DNA from: Sclerotiophoma versabilis
Lineage: Eukaryota; Ascomycota; Dothideomycetes; Pleosporales; Didymellaceae
Assembly (NCBI GenBank): GCA_012274445.1
Contig: JAAROD010000093.1
Span: 1,798,001 to 1,862,000 of the forward strand
DNA: 64,000 nucleotides
Direction of reading: 5' to 3'
The notes under the pieces were generated by a model. It did no database searches and had not been told where the DNA came from. It was given only the letters and a program-made list of their open reading frames with translations. Shown here piece after piece: positions 20,778-32,555 of the stretch (position 1 is its first letter; each line of letters begins with the position of its first letter). A program made the translations under genes and the position numbers.

Positions 20778-22420
20778 ATGGGTATCATCGTACGTGTCTT
20801 CTCTCTAGCAGTGAGTGTCCTATCAGAGTGAATATTGTCAAGAAGTTCTAAGTTTGGTCAGATCGCCTCCATCATCGGGTGGCTGACGTATAACATCCTC
20901 TTTCACCCACTTCGAAAATACCCAGGTCCGCTCTTGTGGCGAGCTTCGCCTATTCCACGCATCCTCTCCAGATGGAGGGGTACTACGGTACACGATGCGC
21001 ACCGCTTCCACGAGCGGTACGGTGCAGTTGTGCGGTTGAGCCCTTGGGAACTGAGCTACACGTCCAGTGACGCATGGAAAGGTAATAACTGCAGTATACT
21101 CGTCTGCATGTTTTCATTCTGACATCTGAAAGATATCCATGGTACAGGCAGCTCCGCCTATCGGAAACCGCTACCCAAAAACCCCCTTGCCAATCCCCCC
21201 CCAATGTCAGGAGAGCCAGGCATCATTGACGTTCTTGATGACGAAAAACATCGCGAGCAACGCCAACTCTTCAACCAAGGCTTTTCTACCCGGGCCCTGA
21301 AAGAACAAGAGCCTCTCCTGCGCAAGCATGTCGATAGATTGGTAGCAGCTATACAATTGCGCGCCAATCAAGGCATCGAAACCAACATAGTGGACATGTT
21401 CAATTTCTTAGCTTTTGATGTTATGGCCGACCTCGCTTTTGGTGCCCCGCTTGGTCTACTGGAGCGGTCGGAGTATAACAGCTGGGTTCGGGTGATTGTT
21501 GCGACAATCAAAGTTGTCACCATTCGCATCGTTGTGTTTTACCACATTCCGTTTGCAGCAAAGATTTTGCCGCTGCTGGTCCCGAAATCGATGAAAGCAA
21601 AGCGAGATGCCCATATGAAGTTCGCCGAGGATAGAGTCAGAGAGAGATTAGAACGGAAGACTGATCGTCCGGATCTCTGGGGCCTGATCACTAGTCCAAC
21701 CGACGGGAAGGAAGCACGCCTTTCGCTCGAACAAATGGTCGGTAATGCCGCTCTCTTCATGGTTGTCGGATCAGAGACCACATCAACCGTACTTTCGGGA
21801 ACACTATACCTACTTCTGAAGAATCCCCAATGCTTGGAGAAACTGAAGCAAGAGATCAAAGACAACTTCAAATCAAAAGAGGAGATGACCATGGAGGCCT
21901 TAGCGAAGCTGACTTACCTCAGTGCCGTCCTAGATGAAGCCATGAGAGTCTATCCCGCCGCTCCAGAAGCTTTAGCGAGAATGGTTCCAGCAGGAGGAGC
22001 CAAGATCTGTGGCGAATATGTTCACCAGGGCGCTACAGTGTTCGTTCTCCATTATCCGATGTTCCACTCTTCACGGAATTTTGTCCGGCCAGACTCCTTC
22101 GTTCCGGAGAGATGGTTACTTGAAGGTAAGGCTGAGTTTGAGAAGGATGACAAAAACGCCTTCAACCCTTTCTCAGTCGGTCCACGCGCTTGCCTAGGAA
22201 GAAAGTAAGTCCACCGCCCCAGTGATCGTTATGTACAGACCTAACCCTGCACAACAGCTTGGCACAATATGAAATGAGGCTCGCTTTAGGCCGTCTGCTC
22301 TGGGACTTCGACTTTGAGCTGAACGAAGAATGCAATGACTGGATGACCCAAAAAACATTCTCTTTCTGGCTAAAGCCGCCACTGATGGTCAAGGTGCAAG
22401 ACGCAAAGCGGAAGTCGTAG
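20778..22420 (+). CDS. Cytochrome P450, 491 aa, probable tailoring oxidase
   Basis: Proposed exons 20778-20789, 20853-21081, 21133-22204 and 22258-22420 (1476 nt, in frame). The tiny first exon is uncertain; without it the frame opens at a TTG at 20835. A hydrophobic N-terminus (GQIASIIGWLTYNILFHPLR) precedes the KYPGP hinge, as in ER-bound P450s. The I-helix motif is VGSETT, the ExxR is DEAMR, and the heme loop is FSVGPRACLG with Cys434. The last intron splits the codon just after the heme loop. It is divergent from the PKS and is the only oxidase beside it, so it probably hydroxylates or couples the polyketide or hybrid product (inference). The CYP family cannot be assigned here. Confidence 0.88.
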
Positions 22421-24544
22421 TCCTGCCTGCACATGTTGCCTTAGGCAAACATGAGATAGATACCATGACTAATGAACAAGTCAATGTAATTGGGCAGTTT
22501 TAGTTGAATTGAGTCCTCCACGCGTCCTTCACGTCTATCCTTGCCTGGTATGTCTTTCTAGGTAATTTAGACAATTGTCGGATGACCATCGCCAAAACAA
22601 AGACAAGTGGAGCAGCATCTCTAGCTAAATGACAGCAGATAGGTTGAGTCGTGTCACAAGCTACCCTAGATGAGTTGTTTCCCGCCTGTGCGTATGTAAC
22701 TGGCAATTACTACGATTGCAGGTATAGGTTTCATAAGTGGGGTGGATGACGCGTAATAGATTTACTAGCTAGATTACGACAAGTGCTACTTGACATGGAA
22801 TACAATACATTGTCTAGCTACATGTGTTGGTTGACAGGGAGCTAGGCCAAACCAAAACGTTACTGTCGAGCACCTTTGCTTACTGCTTCACTCACAAAGC
22901 TTATACCAGCCACCATAGTAGAAAATTACTGCTGGGCATCCTTGCTTACATTACTACTCCAGTTACAAAACCTATGCAGCTACCTTAGTAGATAAGACGT
23001 TACTGGCGTAGAAGGTATGCCGTTAAAGGCCCGAAGCTGTGTGCGAAATACGAAGGAGCTTGTCTTTTCATGACCGAACGCCGGAACGTCCCGATCCTCA
23101 ACCTAGTGTTACCGTTACAACCTGCCTATTATAGATCCTCACCCAAGCAGCGAATTTTAACATGTCTGATAACCCCTAGCTCAGCAAAGCTTTGTAGATA
23201 CAGATAAGATATCTATATGGAGGCTGGTTGTAAGAAATTTCGACGCCCTGCATGGCTGGTTTAACACTTAGCCATCGTGCATTCGAGACGTTCTGCATTG
23301 CGCGAGAAAAGACTGTCAACCCTCTTTGTCGGAGAACTTGGTCCAGGGTTGAGGGTAATGCATACTGGAATTTCCAGGATCTCGATGGTGATCGCAGTGG
23401 AAACCAGGCTCCAGTTCGCTCCGCCCTCGTTAAGCAACACACCGGCGGATTAGTAGTTCGGTGGGGGTGGCCACTAGCGAATATGTGTTGTGTGTTTTTT
23501 GTCATTTTGCCGCAGTTAACGCGGTAATTCACTGAACGCTTTCAGCTGCCACGATGGAAACATGCAGCATCCTCTGTTTCTTCGCCCAACGCTTGGTTGC
23601 ACACGAGTGTAGATATTTTCAGGACTATTGTCTACGATTGAAAGATCTGAGGTCCTGGAATTGTCCTAACAAAAGAAGCTAAAGTCCAAATGCAGGGGTC
23701 AACATAATAACTATGCGAAGAGACATGTCCGCGCTTGTGGTTATCTGAGGATTTGTCGTGGCAAACAATGACAGCGTTCGACTTATGCGGCGAAGCGTAC
23801 TCGGTCGTGATAGCTCGCAGGTATGGTTGTCAGATATTCTTACGGGACGTTCTTGTTGCCCGACTATTGTTGGCAGATTTCCTTTCTCTTATGCTCCGTT
23901 CGCGTTTTGAGCTTGTACAGGGCGGACATTTAGTCACACCTCAATTCGGCACATCGTGGTCAATCTGACTCTACGTTTAGGTAAGTGATGACTTGGCAAC
24001 GAGTTCTCAGTGTGCGTGCAACACGATATGCTATGCCTCCCCTACAGTACTACATTTATTCTTGTTGAAGATGTCCTGCTATTAGGGTTCTCCCGGAACT
24101 CGGAGTGGCAGTTCGGAGCTCGTTGGACGCTAATCGCACCTGGCACCCATACATTCGGTAATCCTTGGCTTTTGGTTGGTTGGAGATGATTCGGCAGTCA
24201 GATGGAAGGTGCGATGCGTCGAGTAACACTCCGGGCCTTCCTCCCAGCTTGAGCAATTTAAACAATCAATTCTGCTTACTTTTCAGCCTCAAGTACTTTA
24301 TACATTTCGTTCGCTGACCAATTGCTCGTGCATTTGCATGGTCTCTGGCTGACGCTCGACTCCTCGGTTGCCGATCCCTGCCCGCCACCTGAGCATCCTC
24401 TTCCATCAGCTTTTGCACCTAGAACGCGTTATAACCGACGTTATAAACTCTACACTGCACGCATTCCCGCCGCTTCCTCACCCCGCCGTCCCGTTCGACC
24501 TCACACGACCTCACTCGTCGACCTCGCAAACACACACCGCCGCT
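22421..24544. other. 2.1 kb spacer between SM locus and hemB
   Basis: No convincing coding sequence; the open frames are under 150 codons and featureless. An imperfect duplication is annotated within it. The last few hundred bases hold the ALA dehydratase promoter and leader. Confidence 0.4.
22860..22998. repeat. Imperfect tandem duplication, units about 66-73 bp
   Basis: Two successive units each start near ttactg, continue through a cttgctta block, and end in a block like accttagtaga(taa). The first runs about 22860-22925, the second about 22926-22998. A third start (gttactg) follows at 22999 but then diverges. Confidence 0.65.
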
Positions 24545-25711
24545 ATGTCGTTCTCGTCGCTCGTCTCAGACATTGCCTACCGCAACCCAAGCCGGCCAGA
24601 ACTGCGCTCGGCAGCCTCCGAGGCTGGACGCTCATATGCTAGCACAGCTGCCACCAGCGTCAGCATATCTGGCGACATTAAGAGTCAATTGCACGGAGGC
24701 TACTCACACCCTCTTGCACGAGCATGGCAGGCAGAGCGCCAACTCACAAAGGTGCGCTCGAAGCAGGTCCGCTTGTGTCGCGCGCCCACTGACATCATAT
24801 AGTCGATGCTCATCTACCCTCTCTTCGTTTCAGACCAGCCTGACGAGGAAACGCTTATCCCCTCTCTGCCAAACCAGCACCGCCGAGGGCTGAACAAGCT
24901 CGTGCCCTACCTGAAACCGCTTGTCGAGAAGGGTCTGAAGTCGGTCATTCTGTTCGGTGTGCCGATTGCACCAAACGCAAAGGATGCCCTTGGCAGCAAC
25001 GCAGACGACCCCAAGGGCCCCGTCATCAAGGCCATCCGCCTCCTCCGCCGTAATTTCCCCGACCTCTTCATTACCGCCGACGTCTGTCTTTGCGAGTACA
25101 CATCACACGGCCACTGCGGTATTCTGAGAGACGACGGTAGCTTGAACAACCAGCTTTCGGTGGAGCGCATTAGTGATGTCGCTATCTCATACGCATTGGC
25201 TGGCGCACACTGTGTTGCACCTTCAGACATGAACGATGGCCGCATACGCGCAATCAAGCTCAAGCTGATTGAGGCTGGTATTGCCCACCAGGTCGTCCTG
25301 ATGTCATACTCAGCCAAGTTTTCTGGTTGTTTATACGGCCCCTTCCGCGACGCCGCAGGCTCGTGCCCCTCATTCGGCGACCGACGATGCTACCAGCTGC
25401 CACCGGGCGGTCGTGGTCTTGCCCGCCGAGCTATCACACGAGACATCAACGAGGGCGCAGATATCATCATGGTCAAGCCTGCCAGTCAATACCTCGACAT
25501 TATCAGCGACGCGAAAGAGATCGGCAAGGACATGCCAGTCGCAGCGTACCAGGTGTCTGGCGAGTACGCCATGATTCATGCCGCAGCAGCTGCAGGCGTT
25601 TTCGATCTGCGCGCCATGGCTGAGGAGGCTACACAGGGCATTCTGAGAGCAGGTGCCACGATCATTGTCAGCTACTTCACACCAGAGTTTCTGGACTGGC
25701 TGAACAACTAG
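24545..25711 (+). CDS. hemB: Delta-aminolevulinic acid dehydratase, 371 aa
   Basis: Exons 24545-24751 and 24803-25711; the intron 24752-24802 (gtgcgc...tag) joins RQLTK to SMLIYPLFVS. The enzyme condenses two 5-aminolevulinate molecules to porphobilinogen, the second step of heme synthesis, in the cytosol as an octamer. Visible signatures: the metal-binding cysteine segment DVCLCEYTSHGHCG, the first active-site Lys in MSYSAKFSG followed by YGPFRDAAGS, the conserved GDRRCYQLPPGGRGLARRA, and the Schiff-base Lys in MVKPASQYLD. The length is that of fungal ALADs (yeast Hem2 type). The metal-site cysteines indicate the zinc-dependent form. This is a housekeeping gene next to the P450 end of the SM locus, and marks that locus's probable right boundary. 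Confidence 0.97.
24752..24802 (+). other. Intron of hemB
   Basis: 51 bp, donor gtgcgc, acceptor atag. The join lies directly before the conserved LIYPLFV segment. Confidence 0.85.
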
Positions 25712-26082
25712 TGCTGCTGCCGCATTGTTGTTTGGTTACGTATTACATGTGTTTGACGATACCTTGTTCATGGCATTTTAAAAGGATGGGTTCGGCGTTA
25801 AATATCCACGACTTCAATTGACGATCTACACTTGGCATCTGCGAGACCAACTTCTCTCTGTTTAGATACTCACACAGCTCTGTCGAGGTGCTTCCCGGCC
25901 ATTGGCGCGCTTACAGACGGACCAATTACCGCAGCTTGCGTGAGACGCCTTGCCGTGTCTTGTCTGGTCCTGTGCTGACGCTCTTCGCAGTTGATGCATA
26001 CTCCACCTTGACTCAACGACATCCCTGAACGCGCAATTTTTGCTCCTCGCCATTACCAGTTGTATGCGAACTAGCGGCCAAT
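25712..26082. other. Spacer between hemB and HET pseudogene
   Basis: 371 bp containing the hemB 3' flank. I see no gene in it. Confidence 0.5.
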
Positions 26083-28018
26083 ATGTCAGCACCGGAGTCT
26101 GCATGCTTCTCATTGGACACGCTCAGCCTTGCATTGCCAGAACGACAACAAGACCCGACCACATGCCTGTATACGCCCCTCGACAGCACACGCAACGAAG
26201 TTCGACTGCTGTAGATCTTATCAAAACGCTCGGATGATACACGACACCAACTCTACTGCAAGCTTTCGGTTCACTCGTTGGACGACAAGCCCTCCTACAC
26301 AGCGTTATCCTACGTTTGGGGTGATCCTAAAGAGACCATACCAATGACTTTGAATGGCTGCAAGATACAAGCGACTCTAAATATAACGGACGCATTATAC
26401 CAGTTACGGGAACAGGGGGTTATACATGTTGTAGGCCGATGCATTGTGTATAAATCAACAAGACGATATTGAGAAAGCTTCACAGATACAAAACATGGCT
26501 ACAATCTATCAAGAAGCTGAAAATGTTGGAGCTTGGCTAGGCCGTTCAGACTCCACGACTGAAACCACTTTGCAGAATGTTGCAAAAGTTACGCACATAG
26601 CACGATCCCTCCAGCTCAAGACCTTCAGTGACCCAAATCTTTGGAATTGGACCTTGGAGGAACTTTGTGAAGCCGGCGGAAGACTAGTACAAGCGCTCTG
26701 CGAAGAACCTACGTTCGTCAAGGGGGACATCGGTTTGGTCCTGGCTTTCATGGAGAGGACGTATTGGAAACGACTTTGGGTCATTCAGGAACTCAGTCGA
26801 GCAAGCACTGCTGAACTTCTTTGCGGGCAATTTTCGTTGCAATGGGAATTTGCGAAGCGGCTGTCGTTGCGCTCACTCTACTGAAATATGTACCTTCAGA
26901 ATGGGAGGTACCACTCTCAGTCATTGACATGTGCTATGCTTCCGCATGGATTTTCCCTCTTTGAGATGGAGTACCAGCTGCACATATCAGTGCTAGGGTG
27001 CGAGCCATGAAAGAGGCTACAATCCCTATGAGGGATCTCTTTGAATGCACGTGTAACAACACTTACCTGGAGGCTTCGGACCCTAGGGATCGTATCTATG
27101 CGGTACATGGACTGTTGAACAAAGAAGACAAAGCGGAGTCACTGTGGACCTCTCGATCTCTGGCACTGACTTGTACGCCCAGGCCACAACTCGTCTGCTG
27201 GTTGAATACGGGCCTAAACTTTTCGAGTCCTGTGGGCTAGCCTACCAAGCAGCGTGTTCTCCATTACCAAGCTGGGCCATCAATTGGGAATGTACTCTGG
27301 CAAGGGAAAATTTGACAATGTGCTCTGCCAGGAGGTTGTCAGCTCCATATCGCTTTTACAGACTATGGAGCGCAATCGAATTGTCCTAAAAGCTGCAGTG
27401 TTCGGTTGCATCGTGGCGACTGTACCTTTCTCTGGGAAGCCTGACGACATGCTTGACGTTGTAGATCGTCTGGAGCAGTTATACTTGCAACAACCAGTGG
27501 CAGGGGCTGAACTAGATTGCCGTCTCTATGCCTGGTGGAGTATGCTACATGGTTGGCCTGACTAGAGTAAAATCCAGGACCTCGTCAACTTCCTCCATCG
27601 ACGCTCGCAGAAGGATTCGTTGAACGATAGCAATGTCTCGAGAAGCGGTGATCGGCATGATACAAATGCATCTGATTTTGAGACCGCAAGCAACGAATAT
27701 GAAGAGAAGTTCCCCGGATACACTTTTCGACACCCATGGCCGAGAACTCTTTTCATGACTGACAAGAGCAATTTTGGAAGTACAGGCTCGCATCTGACGT
27801 TGCAGACCGGAGACGCGCTGTACGCATTTCCAGAGTACGGGAGCCCCTTCGTTTTGAGAGAGCAGGCAAAAGAAGACGACACTTGCATTTGGAGCCTTGT
27901 GGGCCGAGCGTTTGTTAGCGATTTGATGGACTGGGATCCCGAAAGCGAAGGAGGTCCTTATGTTCTCGATGAGTTTTGGGATTTGGAACCAACGCTGGAG
28001 CAGATAGTACTATGTTGA
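26083..28018 (+). pseudogene. Broken HET-domain gene
   Basis: The ATG at 26083 opens a frame that meets a TAG at 26212-26214 where the neighbouring paralogue has Glu (RLLEIL). The frame then continues into YTALSYVWGD. A frameshift near 26430 separates this from DALCINQQDD, which lies in another frame. Further shifts or stops occur near 26845, 26960 and 27180-27240. The last part (27620-28018) is open and ends with EFWDLEPTLEQIV, matching the paralogue's end. HET proteins mediate vegetative incompatibility and often occur as decaying multicopy families. The order and spacing of motifs follow the intact gene at 28701-30569, but the two are clearly diverged, so this is an old copy. An intron could hide one break but not all of them. 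Confidence 0.85.
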
Positions 28019-28700
28019 TGGAATGCCAAAGCGATGGAAATTTGTGATTAGCTGCGATCTAACAAACTATACAGTTTTTCTTCTACTACATACTGATCGA
28101 ATTGAGATTTGCGTTGGAGACAGAATCTTAGTGCTTGTGTTGAATAGCCTGCTTCTCAAGTCACGCAAAACGCCGGCTGTAAGATCAGACCTTTGAGGAA
28201 CAATGAAGTAAACCTGTATAAATCTGCCAGTTTCCTGCAACAAACAATACTTCATATATCGCTACAATGATTTCAACACGGACTGTAATGTATATTCTCC
28301 TTTTTTGGAGGCCTCCAAGATTGTGTTCAGACCAGGGCTATAGCGTCGCAGCCGGGTTCTGCTGCTTCTTAAGGACCCTGGTGAAGGATGCTAGCACCTT
28401 GAGATATTTTCGAATTCTGAATCAGGGTTCTCGATGCAAATATTCATTAACTCGCGCCTGTCACGCTGTCCCGACTATGCACGCTGACGTCATGTGTAGC
28501 TGCGATACGAGGCTGAGCTTCAGCCTGCTAGGCAGACATGACTTTTTCACCTCCATTTCTCTTTTTCACACCACCAGCTACATGCAATCAAACGTCACGG
28601 AGATGTCTCTGCGATAGCGATGCACAATATTTTGCCCTCGAATCAATGATATAAGGCAGTGTCTAGTCACGGTAGCAAAGCGTGAAGCTTCTCCTCTACG
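28019..28700. other. Spacer and presumed promoter of the intact HET gene
   Basis: 682 bp. A 116-codon plus-strand frame at 28267-28617 has no recognisable features. The 100 bp before 28701 is the likely promoter/leader. Confidence 0.4.
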
Positions 28701-30569
28701 ATGGCGCAGCAAGACGTGGTCCACACTCTCCACGAGCCTTTGAACGAAGCACGGAACGAAATAAGACTACTCGAGATCCTTCAACCAGACCCAATGCACG
28801 GCGATGTTCTCCACTGCAGACTGAGTACCTGCTCGCTCGATGACGGACCAAAGTATACCGCTTTGTCTTACGTTTGGGGCGATCCTCACCAGACTCGTCC
28901 TATTGTTATCAATGGTAAAGAAGTCAACGTGACGACCAATCTAGCGGATGCGTTGCTTCAGCTGAGAGCAGATCAGGTGGGCTCTTTATGGGCCGACGCC
29001 CTGTGCATCAACCAGCAAGATGACGACGAGAAAGGCCGTCAGGTGCAAAAGATGAGGGACATCTACAAGAATGCGAATGGTGTGATAGCCTGGCTTGGGC
29101 CAAGAGACGAAAAGAGTCAGCGAGGGATTCAGAAGATGAAAGAGCTAGCTAGGGTCGCTGAATTAGCGGGTCTGCAGAATATCTTCTCACCAGGACTTAG
29201 CTACACATCGCACCAACAGGACGATCTGATGAGAAGTACCTATAAGCTGATCTTCAACTCTTCTTTTGAGTTCGTAGAGGGCGATATTGGTTTGGTCATA
29301 GCCTTGATGGAGAAACACTACTGGACGCGGCTTTGGGTCCTTCAAGAGATCAGCCTGGCAAAACATGTTACTCTATTCTGTGGCCCCGACAAAGTGCACT
29401 GGAATGATACTGAGAAGACCATGGCAGTGCTCAGGTTGTTTAGGCTTTATTTTGTCAATCCTCCCATTGGCTTTGAAGATTTTGGCACACGACTATGTTC
29501 TTTGTACAAGCCTTTCGAACCAAAAGAATGGGGGCCACCGCCGGCCGTCTGGTTGAGTCCTTCAGTGAACATAAAGGACAACATATCCCTTACCTACCTA
29601 CTAGACCTGACCTGCAATGACACGAAGCTGGAATGTTTGGATCCGCGAGATCGCATCTATGCTCTACTCGGACTACTTTCCAAAACAAATCGTGGCTGCA
29701 CAACAGTGGACTACTCAAGATCGCACGTGGAACTCTTTGCTCAAACTACACTTTTCATGCTACAGCAGGATGGCCCGGGGGCACTATTGTACGCTGGGCT
29801 CGCTTCAAGAGAAAGAAAAGACGATGGAAGTGATCTGCCCAGCTGGGCGGTTGATTGGTGTTACACTCGAAGGAGAGCGGAGAGGTTGTTACGATGTTTA
29901 CAATGGAAAAAACTTGACTTCACAGTGCGGGTGCTTGAAGACTACGGGATTGGTGTTAGTGCTACATCAGCAGCTGAAGTTATCGAGGTCATCCCCTTCC
30001 CGAACGATCTGCGCTACATCGTTGAGAAGTTTGAAGAAGCTCAATGCCAGCACGACCTGGGACGTTCAGAAGGCAAAAGTCTGCCTGTTCCTACCCTGAA
30101 GGAAAAGATCTGGCGCACATTACTATATCGTGCATGGGGTGGTCCTCTCAATGGTGATGAAGTCAAGGAGTTGTTTGAGAACTGCGTTCGATCTCCAACT
30201 CCAGCAGTTGCATCCAACTGTCATGGATACGATGACGGTACAAAGAACCTCCGGGCACCAGAAGAAGCCATACGCTCATTTGAGCAAATTCTTTGGAACA
30301 ACGAGCCTCGTAACCTGTTCCTTACTGCTGACGGCATGATTGGAAGCGGTCCTTCCTGCACACAGCTTGGGGACGTGGTACATGCAATTTCAGGACTCGA
30401 TGTGCCTGTGCTGCTAAGGGCTGATCATAACAGCAAAGACTACCAGCGTTGGAAACTGATCGGGCTAGCATACGTGGACGACATGATTTCCGTTGGCGAG
30501 GATGTGAGATTCACATTGCAAGAGTTCTGGGCCACAAACCCCAAGATTAAGGAAGTCATACTCACCTGA
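28701..30569 (+). CDS. HET-domain protein (heterokaryon incompatibility), 622 aa
   Basis: An intact single-exon frame. The N-terminal HET domain spans about residues 50-230 with its three blocks: YTALSYVWGD (52-61), LWADALCINQQDDDEK (96-111) and the VIAWLG segment (128-133) followed by YWTRLWVLQE. DPRDRIYALLGL is a further typical HET-family segment. The C-terminal half has no recognised domain. HET proteins trigger cell death after fusion of incompatible strains, and the HET domain is thought to relate to TIR-type signalling. No second domain (NACHT, WD or ankyrin) is present. The gene follows a broken relative in the same direction, consistent with local family expansion. It is close to a convergent gene (152 bp apart). 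Confidence 0.92.
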   Translation: MAQQDVVHTLHEPLNEARNEIRLLEILQPDPMHGDVLHCRLSTCSLDDGPKYTALSYVWGDPHQTRPIVINGKEVNVTTNLADALLQLRADQVGSLWADALCINQQDDDEKGRQVQKMRDIYKNANGVIAWLGPRDEKSQRGIQKMKELARVAELAGLQNIFSPGLSYTSHQQDDLMRSTYKLIFNSSFEFVEGDIGLVIALMEKHYWTRLWVLQEISLAKHVTLFCGPDKVHWNDTEKTMAVLRLFRLYFVNPPIGFEDFGTRLCSLYKPFEPKEWGPPPAVWLSPSVNIKDNISLTYLLDLTCNDTKLECLDPRDRIYALLGLLSKTNRGCTTVDYSRSHVELFAQTTLFMLQQDGPGALLYAGLASRERKDDGSDLPSWAVDWCYTRRRAERLLRCLQWKKLDFTVRVLEDYGIGVSATSAAEVIEVIPFPNDLRYIVEKFEEAQCQHDLGRSEGKSLPVPTLKEKIWRTLLYRAWGGPLNGDEVKELFENCVRSPTPAVASNCHGYDDGTKNLRAPEEAIRSFEQILWNNEPRNLFLTADGMIGSGPSCTQLGDVVHAISGLDVPVLLRADHNSKDYQRWKLIGLAYVDDMISVGEDVRFTLQEFWATNPKIKEVILT

Positions 30570-30721
30570 CGGAAATGTATCTAATGTTCACGAGTATCTT
30601 AACATGCTCCTTGCTCAAAGCAAGCTCTTCAATGCCGTCAGCTTTACAATTTCCTAGTTCACCAACTCACCCACCGTTTGATCCGCGAACACATCAATCC
30701 GCTTCGTACCAATGTAGCGAC

Positions 30722-31873
30722 CTACCAACCGTTCACTCCACCCAGCTTTAACGGCACCTTTAGCATCCTTCGTCCCCCTTCGTCCACCTCTGGCACCCTC
30801 CCGCCTCTAACATTGATCTGCAAACTCTGATGCAGTAACCTCGGTGCACCCAGCGCAGCATCTCTCTGCGTCCGCATGGCCACAAATGCATCCTTAGTCC
30901 GGCCATCTTTGACATGCTTATTAGCCTCCTTATGCTGCCTCACAGTCGTAAATGCCACTGGTACATTCCTTCCCTCCGGGGGATAATCATGCCCCGTCCA
31001 GATCTTCGTCTCATCAGGCAAAGCCAGCAATTTCTGCGATGAGTTCCACAGGTCATGCGCACTGCCGCCAGGGAAGTCGGTGCGCGCGGTCCCTATGTCG
31101 GTATGAAAGAGCGAGTCGCCACTGAAGACGTTGGAACCGATTTGATAGCCCATGTGGTCGGGTGTGTGGCCTGGGAGGTGAATTGCTTTGATCTTCATGC
31201 TTCCCGCCTGGAAAATTTCGTCATCGGAGAAGAGGCGGTCGAAGACGGCTTCGTACTCTTCTGCTGGAACGCCGTAGCGATCGCCGAAGAGCTTTTGGAC
31301 TTGTCCAATCCTTTGACCGATCCCAATCCCTGGCGTCATCCCGGTCTTGCTTAGCTGTGCCTGAAGATAGGATGCAGCGCTTAGGTGGTCGGCATGTGCA
31401 TGGGTTTCCAGTATGTACTGCACGGTGTAACCTCTCTCAGCGATGAGAGCAAGAACAGCGTCGGCTGAAGTGGTAGTAAGGGAGGAAGTGCAGGGATCAA
31501 AATCAAGCACCGGGTCGATGATGACGTTAGCTTTCCTTGCGGGGTCGGCGATGATGTATTGAAAGGTCCCTGTTGTAGGCTCGAAGATAGGGTGTACTAG
31601 AGGTTCATTCACTGAGCTCATACCACTCCATTCCTCTAATCGCTGTTCAGTGCTGTAGTGTCTTGATCGTATTGTCATGTACACAGTTGTCTGGCTCTGT
31701 GTGATTGGTAACACAGATTGAGTCAGGGTGCCCCTTCTTCTCAGATCGATGTACCTTAGAAGAGAACAGATACAGAATGAACGTGCATACTGCCATGCAG
31801 ATTCATGTGTTGGTCTTGGAAGTCTGGTAGTGGTTCGTAGGATGTTCAAAAAAGTCTTTTGTAGCGAAGCCAT
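30722..31873 (-). CDS. Persulfide dioxygenase-like metallo-beta-lactamase protein, 383 aa
   Basis: The start is the ATG at 31873; the frame upstream begins only with TTG. The Arg/Ser-rich N-terminus lacking acidic residues (about 1-75) looks like a mitochondrial targeting region. The metallo-beta-lactamase fold follows: the HxHxDH site HAHADH at residues 158-163, then LPGHTPDH, FSGDSLF and TGHDY, which supply the other metal ligands. The motif set matches ETHE1/Blh-type persulfide dioxygenases, which oxidise glutathione persulfide to sulfite with one iron. The gene is divergent from a sulfide:quinone oxidoreductase, whose product chain feeds this enzyme; that strongly supports the assignment. 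A glyoxalase II is the alternative, but the motif spacing and neighbour favour the dioxygenase. Confidence 0.86.
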   Translation of the reverse strand: MASLQKTFLNILRTTTRLPRPTHESAWQYARSFCICSLLRYIDLRRRGTLTQSVLPITQSQTTVYMTIRSRHYSTEQRLEEWSGMSSVNEPLVHPIFEPTTGTFQYIIADPARKANVIIDPVLDFDPCTSSLTTTSADAVLALIAERGYTVQYILETHAHADHLSAASYLQAQLSKTGMTPGIGIGQRIGQVQKLFGDRYGVPAEEYEAVFDRLFSDDEIFQAGSMKIKAIHLPGHTPDHMGYQIGSNVFSGDSLFHTDIGTARTDFPGGSAHDLWNSSQKLLALPDETKIWTGHDYPPEGRNVPVAFTTVRQHKEANKHVKDGRTKDAFVAMRTQRDAALGAPRLLHQSLQINVRGGRVPEVDEGGRRMLKVPLKLGGVNGW

Positions 31874-32555
31874 TGTATGGCTTGGAAAACGTGGGATCTG
31901 TATTTGCAATTTGCCGTTTCTTGATACGGCATGATCAGTTATGTATCAATGACTGGACATTATAAAGAGGTCTACGACTTAAGCATTGGTTGCTACACTG
32001 CATCGCCGTTCGGCGACCCACCTGCAGATGAACACCGGTGATAGTGGCGGATTGTGCACATCGCGCAGGGCGAGACAGGTGTCGAGTCAGCTCGTGTGCT
32101 CATTTCATAGTGGTAAGCTGCTCATATCTTGCTCAACATACATGTGCTGTCCACTACGTCGGCGACGTCGCTTACAGACGAGTTCGGCGACGTTGATGGT
32201 GGAGACGGGAGCTCGCGGAGAAGCGCCAACACCACAATAACTCATCACCGACGAGCCGACAGCATGTGGCCGACATTCCGAGAGATCAGGGGTCAAGTCG
32301 CACGACTGATGATCGTATGTTTGCGGAGAAGAACAGCAACCAATTCGAGAACCAACTGCGGCGACGCTAATTCGCTAGCGCGTATGATGTGATTGCGGGT
32401 CTTAAAATCTACAGCTTTGGCGGCGCGATTTCTCAGCAAACACATTTGGGGACCTGATTGTGGCCGTAAAGCGTTGTGGAAGAGCAGGGAAAAAGCGAGC
32501 ATTTGGTTTGAAGTTGCAAACTTGTCCTAGGAAAGAGCCACCATCAACGCTCAAG
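31874..32555. promoter_or_regulatory. Bidirectional promoter of the sulfide-oxidation pair
   Basis: This 682 bp lies between the two divergent start codons and is the likely shared control region. Small ORFs inside it have no recognisable content. No sulfide- or Cys3-type site is claimed. Confidence 0.5.
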
